From: Amoebidium appalachense
Lineage: Eukaryota; Ichthyosporea
DNA: 64,000 nt
NCBI GenBank assembly: GCA_963693365.1
Contig: CAVNZM010000007.1
Span: 5,766,001-5,830,000, forward strand
Reading direction: 5' to 3'
The translations under genes and the position numbers were made by a program. Every line of letters starts with the position of its first letter. Position 1 is the stretch's first letter. Below, in pieces: positions 1 to 13,675 of the stretch. The notes below the pieces were generated by a model, which saw only the letters and a list, made by a program, of their open reading frames with translations, ran no database searches and was not told the DNA's origin.

Positions 1-390
1 CTTCTATCGCTCGACGTTTGGTTATCGATCCAGATATACAAGTAATCATATAACCCTCCTTCCATCGGCTGGTTCGATATGTATCTCGCTGGCACACAGT
101 GCAGCATCTACCGCATAATGATTATACAGCAAGGAACTATTTCAAGAAGAAAGTACTTATTAATAAGCGTTCACGTTTGCGGCAATCCGGACCCCACGTC
201 CTTGCCACCAAAACCTAGATCAATCTTTCACCACCAAGAGCCATGCCCGCATGCAAGTATGATACTAAATTCGAAATTGGAAATTTAATCTATCTGGCAA
301 CAACCGGCTCATAAAACGGTCTGCCTAACCACAGGCATAAGGGGGTTATATCCAAGAGCACACCCGAATTATCACAGCAGCCCTAGGTAT
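1..390. other. 3' flank of transglutaminase gene
   Basis: No gene is recognised here. The stretch lies downstream of the transglutaminase stop codon on the minus strand. An ATTAAA polyadenylation-signal variant reads on the minus strand at 289-284, about 105 nt past the stop, and is a candidate 3' end. Confidence 0.4.
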
Positions 391-685
391 TTAGGCCACC
401 ACAACCTCCACATCCCTAACCAGAGACGGCATATTAAGCGCCGAAAACGCCACGATTACGGGATAGACACCGGGGACCTCGGGCACTTCAATATCCCTCG
501 AAAACGTCACCTCATTGCCGGGCGGGATATCTGCAAACGGGATAACTTCGTCCGAGTGGATATTCAAATTTTTGGCATGGATAGTCAGCCGAACCTGGGT
601 CAGGGGCACGGGCATGGGGTTGCGGAACGACAGCTCGATACGGTGCACCCGGTTGGTGGCTTGGCTGTACGTGTGTATGTGTGAT

Positions 686-719
<34 letters not shown>

Positions 720-732
720 TGTATTTTTGGCG

Positions 733-813
<81 letters not shown>

Positions 814-1190
814 AGGGAGAGAGATAGGGGGGGGGGAGGGGGGAGGGGAGGAAAAGAGTGTGTATGCTTCGTGAGTGTTTGTTAAGGGACAGAGGAAGGG
901 GTTTGGATGAGAAAGGGCGAGTGTATTCAATGGCATCTGGCGCTTTAGAATCATGCTCTTGCAAGTTAAACACTAACAACGGGTTTATTGTACAACACAT
1001 GCACACTTGTTCCTTTGGCTTCTGGGGGAGTGCGTGCGTAGGAATGATCAAGTCTACACACCATGTGTACTTTGCAGCCTACCGGGCGGTGGTATGGTAT
1101 GTGCATGCATGGGTGTGTGTGTGTGTGTGCGTGCGTGTGTGTGTGTGTGTGTGTGTGTGTTTGTGTGTGTATGGATATGCGTATTTTTTA

Positions 1191-1223
<33 letters not shown>

Positions 1224-2009
1224 GTGCGTGTGTGTGTGTGTTTGGGGAAGGGGGGGGGGGGGGGGGGGGGGGGAGGGGGGAGGAGGTTGGGTGCTTACTT
1301 TGCCAGATTCATGAAGGGAATGCGAGCAGGAACACGCAGGCCAAAGTCCGGGGCCTGCAGGAGCACAATGGTCTTTTCTAGAAGGGCCTGGCCTGTCTCC
1401 CGCACAATCCCGTGCATGCGCACCTCAATGTGGCGGTTCTTGAGGTTGCTGTGGATTGCACCGTGTGTATGTGAGAAATACGAAGGTACTGTGTGCATGT
1501 GAGAAAGGTACTGTGTGCAGTAAATGAGAAGTAACGAGGCCAGTGTGTGCATGTGAGAAATATAAAGGTACTGTGTGCATGTGGGAAATACAAAAGGTAG
1601 CGTGCGGATCTGAGCGACACAAAAGCTTGCGTTCACCCAAGAAAGTGCTGTGTGTAGTAAATGAGAAGTACACAAGGTTCTGTGTGCATGAGAGCAGTGC
1701 AAAGGTACTGTGTGCATGGGAAAGATGCAAGGGTAGTGTGTGCATGTGAGCGATACCGAGGTAACTTGTCCATATAATCAACACAGAAGATACCGTGTGC
1801 ATGTAAGAAGTACAAAGGTGCTGTGTGCATATGAGCAACATACAGGGTACTGTGTGCACTCTGCAACAAGAGGGTACCAATGTGCATGCAAGCAGTAGAA
1901 ATGTACTTTTTGAATGCGAGCATGACAGAAGTACACAGGTATCGTGTACACTAGAGCAACACAAAGGCATTCTGCACACGCGAGCAACAAAAAAAAACAA
2001 AAAAACAAA

Positions 2010-2055
<46 letters not shown>

Positions 2056-2077
2056 CACACACGACACACACGAAACG

Positions 2078-2108
<31 letters not shown>

Positions 2109-2120
2109 ACACACACACGG

Positions 2121-2219
<99 letters not shown>

Positions 2220-2780
2220 TTTCAGGTGTTTTCAGCAACCAAATAGAGTACAACACATCACCTACCCTGCGCTGATGTACCGCATAGGCTCCAGCCGATA
2301 GAACACCTCCGCACGTGCGTTGTTGCCCCTCGCCAGCACCACCGTCAGGGTGTCCCTGTGCAATTCCTCAAGGAACTTGCCGTCGTACGTCACCAACTGC
2401 GACACCATGTGGATGTCGACGGTGCGTTTTCCCTCGTGAACATTGTCTGGGCTCGAGAGGGTAAGGGTTGCGTCGATGGGCGTACCAACCTGTAACGGAT
2501 TGGGATATGTGAGTTTTTCCCGTTTTTCCCATTCTCCCCCCTTCCCAACACCCGCCCCCCCACACCCACCCAAGGGTTAAAAAGTAGTAGTAAGCACACC
2601 GTACGAGGTACGATGACCAAACCGATGAGCACGTTTGTGCGCATGCATGCATGCATTTTGTGTACATTTTGTGTACATGTATGTGGCATCCACACATGCA
2701 TGTATGTGTGGGTGTGTGCCCGTGTGCGTGTGCTTGTGTGCATGTGTGCACGGTTTGGCCCGAGAGGATTTGGGCGGTGG

Positions 2781-2811
<31 letters not shown>

Positions 2812-4307
2812 ATGTTACAAACCTCCACACGGTTGGCCTTTGCAGCAAAGTTCACAGCCACAGGCTCGCCGTAGCTATTATTAGGCCAGGGGTTAAAGGG
2901 GATGTAGGCATCCACACTCTTGTTGACGTAGTTTAAAGTGATGTCCATCTTCTCCCAATCGTTGGTGGCCTTGGTCAGAATCAGAGGCACACCGTCTGAC
3001 TGCTTCTTCAGCGTCTGTTCGTGTGTGTGGAGGGTGCACACGTGTGTGTGCATATGTACATGCATGTGTACGTATGGGATGTGGTGGGCGGGCGAGTGGG
3101 AGGGGGGGAGGGGGGAGGGGGGAGGGGGGAGGGGGGAGGGGGGAGGGGAGGGGGAGAGCAGCAGACTTGTACCCATGCGCAAATGTGTGTGTATGTGTGT
3201 GTGGACGGGGAGATGCGTACATATGTGTGTGAGTGTGTGTGAGTGTGTGTGTGTGTGTTTGTGTTGTGAGTGCGTGTGTGTATGTGTGTGTGGGGGGGGT
3301 GGCGGGGAACGGTGTCAGTTAAATCTCATTAAGATACTTCCTTCTCACAGAAGATTCTTTTCCTCGACCTTGAAACCTTACACCCCGTCCACCCACACAC
3401 ACAGGTATGTATACACACCACACACATTTACATACACACAGACAGACACCCCACCACGTCCCCCTCTGGACTTCCTTGTGTATATATACAGGCACAAGCG
3501 ACAATCACCTCCTTATTATAACCAAATCCCACACACGGACAACCAAGTCTTTACACCCACCAACCAATCACCATCAACGGGTAAAAACAAGACATTAATC
3601 AATCCAACCCCAGGTTTGAGAATGCAGAAACCAATCACACACAAGTATGCCAAGGCTTAAAGCACACAACACACGCATCCCAAGGCTTAAGGTCTATGTC
3701 GACCTCTCTTGGCAAGACGTCAATTTGACGTCAAATATGGCTTCACCGAGTGGCTCACGGCCTGTCGATGCCGATAAAATCTAGTACACTGCTTTGGTTT
3801 TACGATACATGGTATGGGCTTATTGGGGATATGCCAAACAAGGAGAATTCCATGCATGCCGCGGATAAATACCGACATAATTGCTAAAGCGCACCAACCA
3901 ATCACAACACACGGATACCGATTATAAAGCGCACGAACCAATCACAATCACAATACACACATACCAAGGTTTAAATCGCACCAACCAATCACAACACATG
4001 CATATACCTGGTTGATCTTGCAGTGGTCCTCCATCCACTTGAAGCTGGGCTTTTCCTTCACAGACACATTACGGTCGCAGGTCACCATTACATCGAGCAC
4101 CGTGGCGTGCACCTGTGTGTGTGTGAGTGTGTGTGTGTGTGTGCGTGTGTGTGTGAGTGTGTGTATATGTGAGCATGGTTGTGCAAGATGGAGGGAGACA
4201 AAGAGAATAAAAAAATGTGTTTCAGGCAGTCTGTATGTATGCTTGTATTGTCTTATCCCCTCTCTTCTTGGGAAGTTTTTTTTTATTTTTTTTTTTTTTT
4301 TTTGGGT

Positions 4308-4355
<48 letters not shown>

Positions 4356-4804
4356 GGAAGGGGGGTAGATTGTGTTACAAGTACACATTCTAGACGGGCA
4401 TAACAAACCATACTTCACAAAGTAAACAGAGTAACATCATAAATAGAGTCATTCGATTCCGAAGGAGGGGGGGGAGGTGGGATGCGTAAGGTGCCTCCTG
4501 CACAAGTGCACACCATGAATATGTTTTACGTGCATACATACCCCCCCCCCCCCCCCCCCCCCCCCTCCCCCCCTACACACCCTCGCCCCCGTCCCATCCC
4601 CCCCCTCTCTTACTAGCCTTTCCAACCAAGCCCTAATCCTAATGAAATGCCAAGTTAAACAAGAACACATAGTAACCTCAGCTCATTCAGGTCCACCCAC
4701 GGGCATCCACACATGCCCCACAATCAGGGGAAGAAACCCCACAAAAAGATCCCTAAGAAGCCCCTAAGGGACAATCACATATCAGCGACCACACACACAC
4801 GCAC

Positions 4805-4849
<45 letters not shown>

Positions 4850-5727
4850 CCCACATCAAAAAAACCAACCTACCTCACTTATAACATACGACGAATTTGC
4901 CGGGTGATCCTCGATCAAATCATGCACAGCCTTAACCGAGGCTGGGCCCAGGCCGGGGTACACCCCGTCCAGGGCGTGCCAGCCGGAAAACCTATTGTCC
5001 ACATCCCGCCTGTTCATATAAACGTCCACCCAGCTGTGAAAATTCCACACAAACCCCTCCGTATGTATCATCCTACCGTCGGGGGTGTAATACATATAAA
5101 CCCCGTGGTGGAATTTACGCGCAGGGTCAAGACCGACCGTGCTGTCACCGCGGGAGCCAAAGCATTCCAGCTGACGCGCGGCCAATCCGAGCGTCCGCAA
5201 CATCGTGGTGGTGAGGGCGGCAAAAACCCAGCACTGGCCGTAGCGAACTTTCTGGAAGTTCCCGCGCACCCACTTCTTGAGAATGGTGTCAGAGCCGACC
5301 CATTCGCCAGGGTTTGTGCCGTTGGGGAAGTCCTCAGCCCAGCGGCCCTCGAGGATACCTGCATGTGTGTGTGTACGTGTACGTATCATAGTGTGTGTTT
5401 ATGTGTGCGTGTGCGCGAGTGAGTGAGTGAGTGAGTGAGTGAGTGTGAGTGTGAGTGTGTGTGTGTGTGCATGTGCGTGTGTACATGTCCGCGTGTATAT
5501 TGTGTATCTGAGTGTGAGTGAGTGAGTGAGTGAGTGAGTGAGTGAGGGAGGGAGTAGGTGTGTGTGTGTGCATGTATGTATACTTTGTAGGGGGAGAAGG
5601 GGGGGGGGGGGGGGGGGGGAGGAGGGGCAAGGGGGCACGGCAGTCAGTGTCATACATTCGTATCCCATAATTCTGGTATGTTCCTTGAACTCCAAATTCT
5701 TCACCTATGACAATACCCCGCCCCCCC

Positions 5728-5758
<31 letters not shown>

Positions 5759-6248
5759 AACAAAAACAAAAAAAAAAAAAAACAAACACACAAACAAACA
5801 AACAAACACACACACACACCCCACTCACCCATATGCACAGAATACCATAGCACGTTGTTCCAAAAAACCAACAAACCTCCAGCACAATTCCCCACACAAC
5901 CACCTCAAGAGGTAGTTTTCACTACCCTACAGCTTCTCCACTGCCGGGTACTTCACACTGTGTCATCAGCAAACATAAATATCCCCCCCCCCCAAAAAAA
6001 ATGCCCACACACCTCCCTTGTTGCCCTTCTCGTCCCACATCAGGTGTGTTGCAATGTGCCTTGCCACCACGTGGGGAACACGCGTGTCCTTAGCATCTTC
6101 AAGAAGCTTGAACGCAGACTCGATGGATTCGTGCTCAAACTGCGCATAGTACCACTTGAACGTGGCATAGTCGTCCTTGGAGCCCGTGAATAGAAGACCG
6201 TACTCGTTCTCCAACCAGTCCTGGATGTGTACGTGTACGTGTACATGT

Positions 6249-6279
<31 letters not shown>

Positions 6280-6418
6280 GAGGGGGAAGGCGCGGGGAGA
6301 GGAGGGGGGATGCAAAGGGGGCAGGTGCATCTATGAGTGTGTGAGCGTGCAAATCTCATAATAGTATATGTGGACAATTTTTTGTGTGACTTCATCTTCG
6401 ATCTTTTTTTTTTTTTTT

Positions 6419-6449
<31 letters not shown>

Positions 6450-6706
6450 GGGGAGGGGGGGGGAGGAGGGGAAGGGGTAGGATGAGTTATACAGACCACG
6501 AAGTGTTGGGGAAAGGGGGGGGGGGGGGGGGGGGGGAAGGGGAGATTATGCAGCACATGTCACAAAGGAATAGAGCTTTACAGAAAGGGATCCGGAGAGA
6601 GAGGCGGGTTCTGAGACATATTCACACACAAACCGACTTGTGCTGTTTTACAACCCACAAGGCAGTGCGAGGAACAGGATGCGTAAATGTGGGTACAAGG
6701 AGGTGA

Positions 6707-6753
<47 letters not shown>

Positions 6754-8424
6754 CTGCGCCCGTGTGTGGGGGGGTCTCTCTAGCAAATAGACGGACATGC
6801 ACAACATAGAGCGTAAACAACACATCAAGAGTATGCATAACAGGTAGTGCTCATTCTCGAAGCGCCCCCCGGGGAGGGGGGGGGGATTACCATTGAAAAA
6901 CAAATGCAGGGCCAGGGGAGAAAAAGGGAAGGGGGGAAAGGAAGAAAAAAAAAAGGGGGGGGGGGGGGGGGGGGGGGGGTCAACAATAAAACAGCTTGGA
7001 ATCCAACAAAATAACAAAAAAAATAAAACAGAAAGAAACCCACCGTCAGCCCATCCTGCTCAGGAACATACGCCAAGTCATCCTCATTGTAGGGGTTAAA
7101 CAGCACGTAGATGGGGAAGGGGTAGTCGTATTCGTAAACCTCGGCGGGAACCCTCTCGCTCTTGCGAGAAACAAAGAAGTATGTGTCGGTGTACTTGCCT
7201 ACGGGCGCGTCTGCGTCTGTTGTAACGTTGAGAAGATAGTCTGTGTCGACAATCTGTGCAGACACAAAGAATAGCAGGCCGTTAGATACAATATATACGA
7301 CATGAAGCTCAGAATTCTATAACATGGAAAATACGACATGAAACTCAGATATATATAACATGAAAATGAAATACGACATGAAACTAAGATGGGGGGCACG
7401 ACATGAAACTGAGATACAGGCATTACAGGATGGCCCACCACTGCCCCTATACAAAACACTACTCCTCACACTTCTTCTTCCAGATTCATCTCTAAATTCA
7501 TACACGATAACATAGATCCATATTCCCACCTCCTTATATGAACACCACACAACAGATAATTACTCCTCCAAAACAACCCCCTCCATACCAACCATAAATA
7601 GCGCACACATGCTGTTTCCGTACCTTTCCCACCAGTGCGGTCTTGAAGACGATATCCTTATCCTCGCTCACCATCAAGATCTTGGCATCCACCGGTAATT
7701 CTTTGTCAGTCGTCACCCGCAACTGAAATTGAAACCCACGACGCACAGCAAAGCCGAACGGAAGACGGAAAAGGTTCGTGTGGTGTTCTTTCAAAGAGTC
7801 CTTTTCCACTTGCACCTCAACGATGCGCTCGGTTTTCTCCTGTGCGCACGCGTAGTGCGCGGTAGAGAGAAGCGCTAGCACAGCGGTGGCTGTGTGTGTG
7901 TTTTCGTGTATGTGTTTGTGTGTGTGTGTGTGAGTGGGGGGGAAGGGGGGGGGGGCGGCGTGTATAATCGTGTGTGTGTATGCGCACGCACGCTCGTTTG
8001 TGTGTGTGCCACCAGCATGTGTGTGGATGGTGGGGATCGTGGCAGTGTTGGTAAGAACAAATGCGAACCAATGGCAGAGAAAGGCACGCAAGGTGTATGT
8101 GTGTATATTTGGTGGGGGGGGGAGGGGATGGGGAAAGAGGGGGGGGGGGAGGAGGGGAGGGGTAAAGATAGGGGGGGAGGGGGGAGAGGGGGGGAAAGGG
8201 TAGCTAATGTAGTGCTTGGAGGTAACACCAAGCCAAGCCTCGTGCGCCCCATTGATATGGTGCAAGGTCTTGTTCATCAGTCGTGTATATGTGGGTACAC
8301 GCGCAAGCGTGCCTGTTTCTGCCCATCGTGTTCACCTAAGTTACATGCACAGGCCACACTACGCTTTCATCTTGTCATGGGTTAAAACGACACACTCACC
8401 CAGCAGCCGAAGACCGCCCACCAT
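391..8424 (-). CDS. Secreted protein-glutamine gamma-glutamyltransferase (transglutaminase), 10 exons
   Basis: Calcium-dependent transglutaminases form isopeptide bonds between protein Gln and Lys side chains. Exons (minus): 8424-8400, 7889-7624, 7253-7044, 6220-6013, 5358-4874, 4112-4008, 3014-2823, 2489-2266, 1448-1299, 664-391; all phases agree and give 712 aa. The start ATG at 8424 opens an 8-codon exon that joins exon 2 into a classical signal peptide (MVGGLRLLATAVLALL..., likely cleavage after ACA near residue 24), so export is inferred. The N-terminal beta-sandwich spans roughly residues 25-165. The catalytic core holds YGQCWVFA (Cys ~279), VWNFHSW (His ~344) and GWHALDG (Asp ~367), matching the family Cys-His-Asp triad. 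Two C-terminal beta-barrels follow. Length and domain order match animal transglutaminases. Several introns contain long G/C runs and CA repeats. No frame damage is seen. A structural, catalytically dead homologue is unlikely because all triad residues are present. Confidence 0.95.
690..850. repeat. (GT)n - (GA)n - G-rich microsatellite in last TGase intron
   Basis: About 14 GT units are followed by about 35 GA units and then a G-rich stretch. They lie just upstream (in transcript sense) of the last transglutaminase exon, so the transcript reads C-rich/(TC)n/(CA)n before the acceptor at 665-666. Confidence 0.9.
1191..1275. repeat. (ATT)n trinucleotide and poly-G tract
   Basis: About eleven ATT units at 1191-1223, then GT repeats and a poly-G run, inside the last transglutaminase intron (665-1298). 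Confidence 0.85.
1449..1985. repeat. Degenerate ~30-bp minisatellite in TGase intron
   Basis: A repeated unit resembling GGTACTGTGTGCATGTGAG plus AAATACAA recurs many times, diverged, across the intron between exons 8 and 9 of the transglutaminase gene. Read on the transcript strand each unit gives a pyrimidine-rich TTTCTCACATGCACACAG followed by TACC, which resembles a 3' splice site. The array begins at the true acceptor of the exon at 1448. Confidence 0.8.
2079..2215. repeat. Poly-C run and (CA)n microsatellite
   Basis: About 30 C at 2079-2108 followed by a long, nearly pure CA tract to about 2215, in the transglutaminase intron 1449-2265. Confidence 0.9.
3558..4006. repeat. Degenerate CCAATCACA repeat in TGase intron
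   Basis: The motif ACCAACCAATCAC, with flanks resembling AAAGCGCACC and ATACCAAGG, recurs near 3558, 3630, 3895, 3930 and 3980. It forms a diverged 35-45 bp tandem repeat close to the donor of the exon at 4112-4008. Confidence 0.6.
7290..7416. repeat. Minisatellite with ACGACATGAAACTCAGAT unit
   Basis: Four copies of ACGACATGAARCTCAG-like sequence occur near 7297, 7332, 7373 and 7398, separated by A/T-rich spacers, in the transglutaminase intron 7254-7623. Confidence 0.75.
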
Positions 8425-9960
8425 CCTGTTAATGATGAAGCAATAGCCCGAAAAGTTCTTCGATGAATACAAAGAGATGATATTATTTTGCCGGGCATGC
8501 AAAAGCCAAAAAGACTTGCTACCTACTTGCCAACATACATCCAACTTTTCGAGAAAACGGCAAGTGGTGAACAAGTGGGTAGAGCAACAGGTGTAAAATT
8601 TGAATGATAAAAGAAAGGCCGGCGGTGTGTTTTTTGTGTTCGGAAAGCCTTCTTTGTTTGTTCAAGATAAAGCCAAAACGAGCCATAAATGGTTATATTC
8701 TTTGATTGGTTAGATGAAAAGCAAGATCCCGTAACCATGATCATTATCCAATAGGAATCGAATCTTCTGTGCGTGCCACTGCGTGGCATACCCTGCAGAT
8801 CTGCGGGCTATATTAGCGCGTCACGCATGTTGTGTGAAGCTGAAACTTGTGTGTAAATAAATGGTACAAAAAACTGCATTTCACCATTACTTTTTTCATG
8901 CACAAAACCGACGCATGCCTTTTGAGTTGTACCTGTTTCCATTTGCTGTCAGACTCAGAGCCGGTACATACACGTCCGCTCACGCATTCCGGCTGACCTC
9001 GTATCTAATTGGCCAGATCTATTTAGCCACCGCCTCTGCTTTTGCCGGCTGGGCCTTGAGCTTTGATTGGCAAACAGCGCATCCACGCGCGGCCACCTGT
9101 TTGCCATGTGTTTTTTATGTTTCTGTGCACACTGTCGTCGCTGTGTCATTTACGTAAACTCAGTGATGCACAACTGGCATAGTATGGCGCGGTTTCAGTG
9201 AGTCATGCCGTTGCATTGCCCGACTGCGACTACACAGCCCCAGCACAGGCGTGTGCGTGCACGCACTTACGCCTGTCGACGTCTGTGGCGCACCAACTTG
9301 CCATGACCGTGCACATGTGTACTGTTGTAGTCGTCTCGAGTCTCACTCAAACGGTAACTTGCCGGCAAAATGATCCGTACACGGCATATATACCCCAGCT
9401 GGCAGGCTAAGCTCGCAAAGTAGTTAAAATCTCGCTGTGTGCAGTGTTCACATGTACGTGTCGTATGCGAAGTACTGTGGTACTGCACCAACCTCATCGT
9501 TTTGGCTATCGTTTTCAATGTGGCTGTCTGTGTCTCTGCATTATTGTGAGGAACGGCCGCACAGGGTCGCCGGCAACAAAAATTGCCACCACACATATGC
9601 ATATGTAATGCTTCAACTCTATCACCGATACCATGGAGAGGCGAGCTAGAGGGCGTGTGTGCACTTGCTGGCTTTACGGAGGAAACACGTTTCTCCGAGA
9701 TACATAGTACAGGTACTTGAACGTTTTCAACTCGCTCAATCCCCAAATATTACTTAATACACACACTGATGCATGCAACTTGAAGCCCGTATTACATCCT
9801 TACAGCTCCCGAATTCATCGACCAAGTGCAACAATATGCACTGTTGTTTCCCCAGATCTCTACCACAAGCATGTCGTAGTCACACACTACAACAGCCATA
9901 CAATTTCAACACGCGCACTCACACGCACCATGATATGGGAAAACACACATTGTTAAGCTC
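8425..9960. other. Intergenic region between transglutaminase 5' end and Aly/REF 3' end
   Basis: About 1.5 kb of mostly non-repetitive DNA between two genes on the minus strand, so it should hold the transglutaminase promoter (8425 upward) and Aly/REF downstream sequence. Short open frames (for example 8861-9157) resemble no protein family I recognise and have no coding signature. I see no RNA gene here. Confidence 0.5.
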
Positions 9961-9966
9961 TTTATT
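9961..9966 (-). promoter_or_regulatory. AATAAA polyadenylation signal, Aly/REF
   Basis: Minus-strand AATAAA about 377 nt downstream of the proposed Aly/REF stop codon. The implied 3' UTR contains an uninterrupted (CA)n of about 40 units at 10157-10238. Confidence 0.5.
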
Positions 9967-10154
9967 AGATTTCGAACATGAAGACTGGCAATATAGATAC
10001 ATCGACTCGAGATGATCTGCATATGCAGGACAAATTTCCTTTTCCATGCAAACTGCATTTGGGTGTGGGCTTCACCAAATGTAAGCAGGCCAAGGAACCT
10101 TAGCAGATTCTCGTATTCATAATCAGTTGTCACCCTCTGAGGCGGCCGGACCCT

Positions 10155-10240
<86 letters not shown>

Positions 10241-10342
10241 CAACCACATACAGAAAGCCGTTAGTTTCCTCTTCAAAACCCACAAACGACGACTGATCCG
10301 TCAGCTTAAAACATGTAACACTTGCCACCAATGAACCAGACA

Positions 10343-10894
10343 TCATACATCAATCAGAAAGTTCAACTGGGAAAGCGAGAGGAAGGGGGGGGGGGGAGGG
10401 GGGGAGGGGGGGAGAGAGAGAGTGAGTGAGAAAGAGGAGAGTTGACAGGGGGAGGGGGGGGGGGGGTGGGGGGGAGGGGGGGGGGAGCGAGGGCGAGAGA
10501 GAGAGAGGAGGGGGAGGGAGGCAGCGCCGGGGCAGAGGGGAGAGAGAGGGTGAGTAAATGTGCATGTGTGCCGTGAGGGCCCGTAAGACAAGCACTGTAT
10601 CTGGGTGACATTTCCCATGCTCGTGTTTGTACGTTTACATGCATGCGCCACTTCGCCTATGTCTGCATAAAACTCAGTGTGTACATGCGCGTGGGCGTGT
10701 GTGCATGCCTGAACGGGTGGATGTGTATGTGTATGCTCAAAAAAAAAAAAAAAAGGTGAAGAAAGGGATAATAGGCCTCCCTGGGTGATTCAGATTGATA
10801 TAGACTGCTAAATACACATTGAGAACGGACAACATAATGAAGTGTGTGGTGTGTGTGTGTGTGCGTGTGCGTGTGCGTGTGCGTGTGTGTGTGT

Positions 10895-10939
<45 letters not shown>

Positions 10940-11086
10940 CCATGAAGCTCTCCAGCTCCTTGTCCAGGTCTTCCTGTGTTTTTGGCACCGATCGTCCACC
11001 CTGACTGCAGACACAACCAATCAGTACACTGCACGTGCAACATGTACATACACGAGCACACACACACACCCACGCGCGCGCGCAGG

Positions 11087-11166
<80 letters not shown>

Positions 11167-11276
11167 CGACCTTGCAGGAATTTACTTTGGCACCCGTTGG
11201 GCGAATTGTATGTCTACATAACCTCGGAGAATATCTCCATTTTACACCACTCATTTCCCATTTTTTCTGTCCATTT

Positions 11277-11341
<65 letters not shown>

Positions 11342-11395
11342 AACAGACACAGACAGGGACACAAGACACACACAGACACACACGCATAAAACTCT

Positions 11396-11437
<42 letters not shown>

Positions 11438-12080
11438 ACCTAACTCGGTCTCACCTGCCACCCCTGCCGCCCCTGCCACCCCGGCCAGCCCCACGACCGC
11501 CCCTGTCAGGCCGACCGCCGTCCCTATTGTTGTACTGCCCACCACCACGGCTGTATGCATTCAGGTGTGTGTGTACATGTGTGTGTGTGTGTGTGTGTGT
11601 GTGCGCATGTGCGTGTGTGCCACAAGTCGTGCACGCGGGCATGTGCCACAAGTTGTACGTGCTGGCGGAGGAACATGTGTGGTGTGGTGCAGGTATGTGT
11701 GTGGGCATATATAGCACAGTGCAGGCATGCATTTCAGTTAGCGTCTGACAACATGCATTAAGTATGGGGCGGAAACAGGTTCTGGCCGGAAAGAGCTGAA
11801 AGACACATGTCTGCACCACAGCAGCCATGATCCACGTATGCCTTATTCTGCTCCCCTCCCCTCCCACTCCCTTCCCCCCCACCCCACCACCACCACACAC
11901 ACACCCTCCCCCCCTCGTCCCCCCCCGTCGTCCCCCCCCCCCCACCCCCATCCCACCGCACCCCAAGAACAGATGCCCCCCTTTGAAAGGCATGTAAAGC
12001 ACTGTGCTGGGGGTTGGAAATGGAAAAAAGTGTTGATTTTTTTAACCTTCCCCCCCCCCCCCCCCCCCTCTCTCTCTCTC

Positions 12081-12158
<78 letters not shown>

Positions 12159-12315
12159 GGGGGGGGGAGGGGGATTGAGAATGTGTCGAACAGTGCAAAG
12201 GGCAATTCATCACGTTGAAAAGAGGTAATGCAGGAGTGCACATGTAAAACACATAAAAGAGCATGAAACATCAGCAGGGGGTACATTTTATCAGGGAGGG
12301 GGGCCCAGGGTTGTG

Positions 12316-12366
<51 letters not shown>

Positions 12367-12681
12367 AGGGGGGAAGGGAGGGAAGGCGGAGAGGGGTTGA
12401 ATGCGCCACAGGGTACGAAGGACACATTTCATGAACGACAACTGGGGGGAAGAGGGGGGAGGGGGAGGGGGTACACATATACGAAGGTCAACACAAAACA
12501 GAAATTGGGGGGAGGGGTGTGTGTGTGTGTGTGGGGGGGGGGGTTGGGGTTGGGGTTGTCGAGCACACACCTGTATTGTTGTGGGGGCCTCGTGTCACGT
12601 ACAGGTGCAGCCACACGGCTCATTACTGGCTGCCGGGGCATGGCACGCTCATCATCCACAAGGTTGAGCTTCATGGGCCTC

Positions 12682-12770
<89 letters not shown>

Positions 12771-12985
12771 CCGCACGCATGCGTGTGGCATGGGGGGAGG
12801 CGCCCGGGGGGAGAGAGGGGGAGGGGGGAGGGGGAGGGTCGGCATGTGCTGGTACACAGTACAAAGTACAAACCCAAAACGGCTGACGTAAGGCGGCCAT
12901 TCAACACAAAGGGAAAGCTCAATCTTGTGGTGAGTGGTGCTGATGGGTGGGACGGACGGGGTGGATGGGTGGGTGGGTGGGGAGT

Positions 12986-13020
<35 letters not shown>

Positions 13021-13129
13021 CACAAAGTACGAAGACGAACTCCCAATCAACGTACTGCAGATGTGCAACAGAGACATCCAAACAAGGAGCGCACAACATA
13101 TGTAGATTCCATTGATTCCGGGGGAGGGT

Positions 13130-13176
<47 letters not shown>

Positions 13177-13360
13177 GCTAGGTCGTCCACAGGGCCGGTG
13201 CTTCTTTAGCAAAGGCCCACCTCGGGTTGAAGAAAATGAGAGGAAAAGAATGGGATGATGGAGAGAAGGACAGTGAAACAGACAGACAGACAGACAGACA
13301 GGGACAGAAAGAGACAGAGAGAGAGAGAGGGAGAGGGAGAGAGAGAGGGGGGGGGGAGGG

Positions 13361-13393
<33 letters not shown>

Positions 13394-13472
13394 CGAGAGA
13401 GAGAGAGAGGGAGAGGAGGGTGAATGAGGGGAGAGAGAGAGAGAGAGAAAGAGAGAGGGAGAGGGAGAGGGG

Positions 13473-13530
<58 letters not shown>

Positions 13531-13631
13531 GTGTGTCTCTGTGTGAGCATGCGTGTGTTGGCATATGTCACGTGCGGACGTGGGGGGAAGGTGTGGGGGG
13601 AAGGCGGTAGGAGAAAGGAGGAGATAGCAAG

Positions 13632-13675
<44 letters not shown>

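Noticed and set aside
1449-1985. CRISPR-like array of about 30-bp repeats
   Set aside because: The units are diverged and contiguous without unique spacers, and they lie in a eukaryotic intron.
10018-10340. Coding extension of Aly/REF (frame reading MMSGSLVASVTCFKL)
   Set aside because: It overlaps a long CA repeat and has no similarity to the family; better explained as 3' UTR before the AATAAA at 9966-9961.
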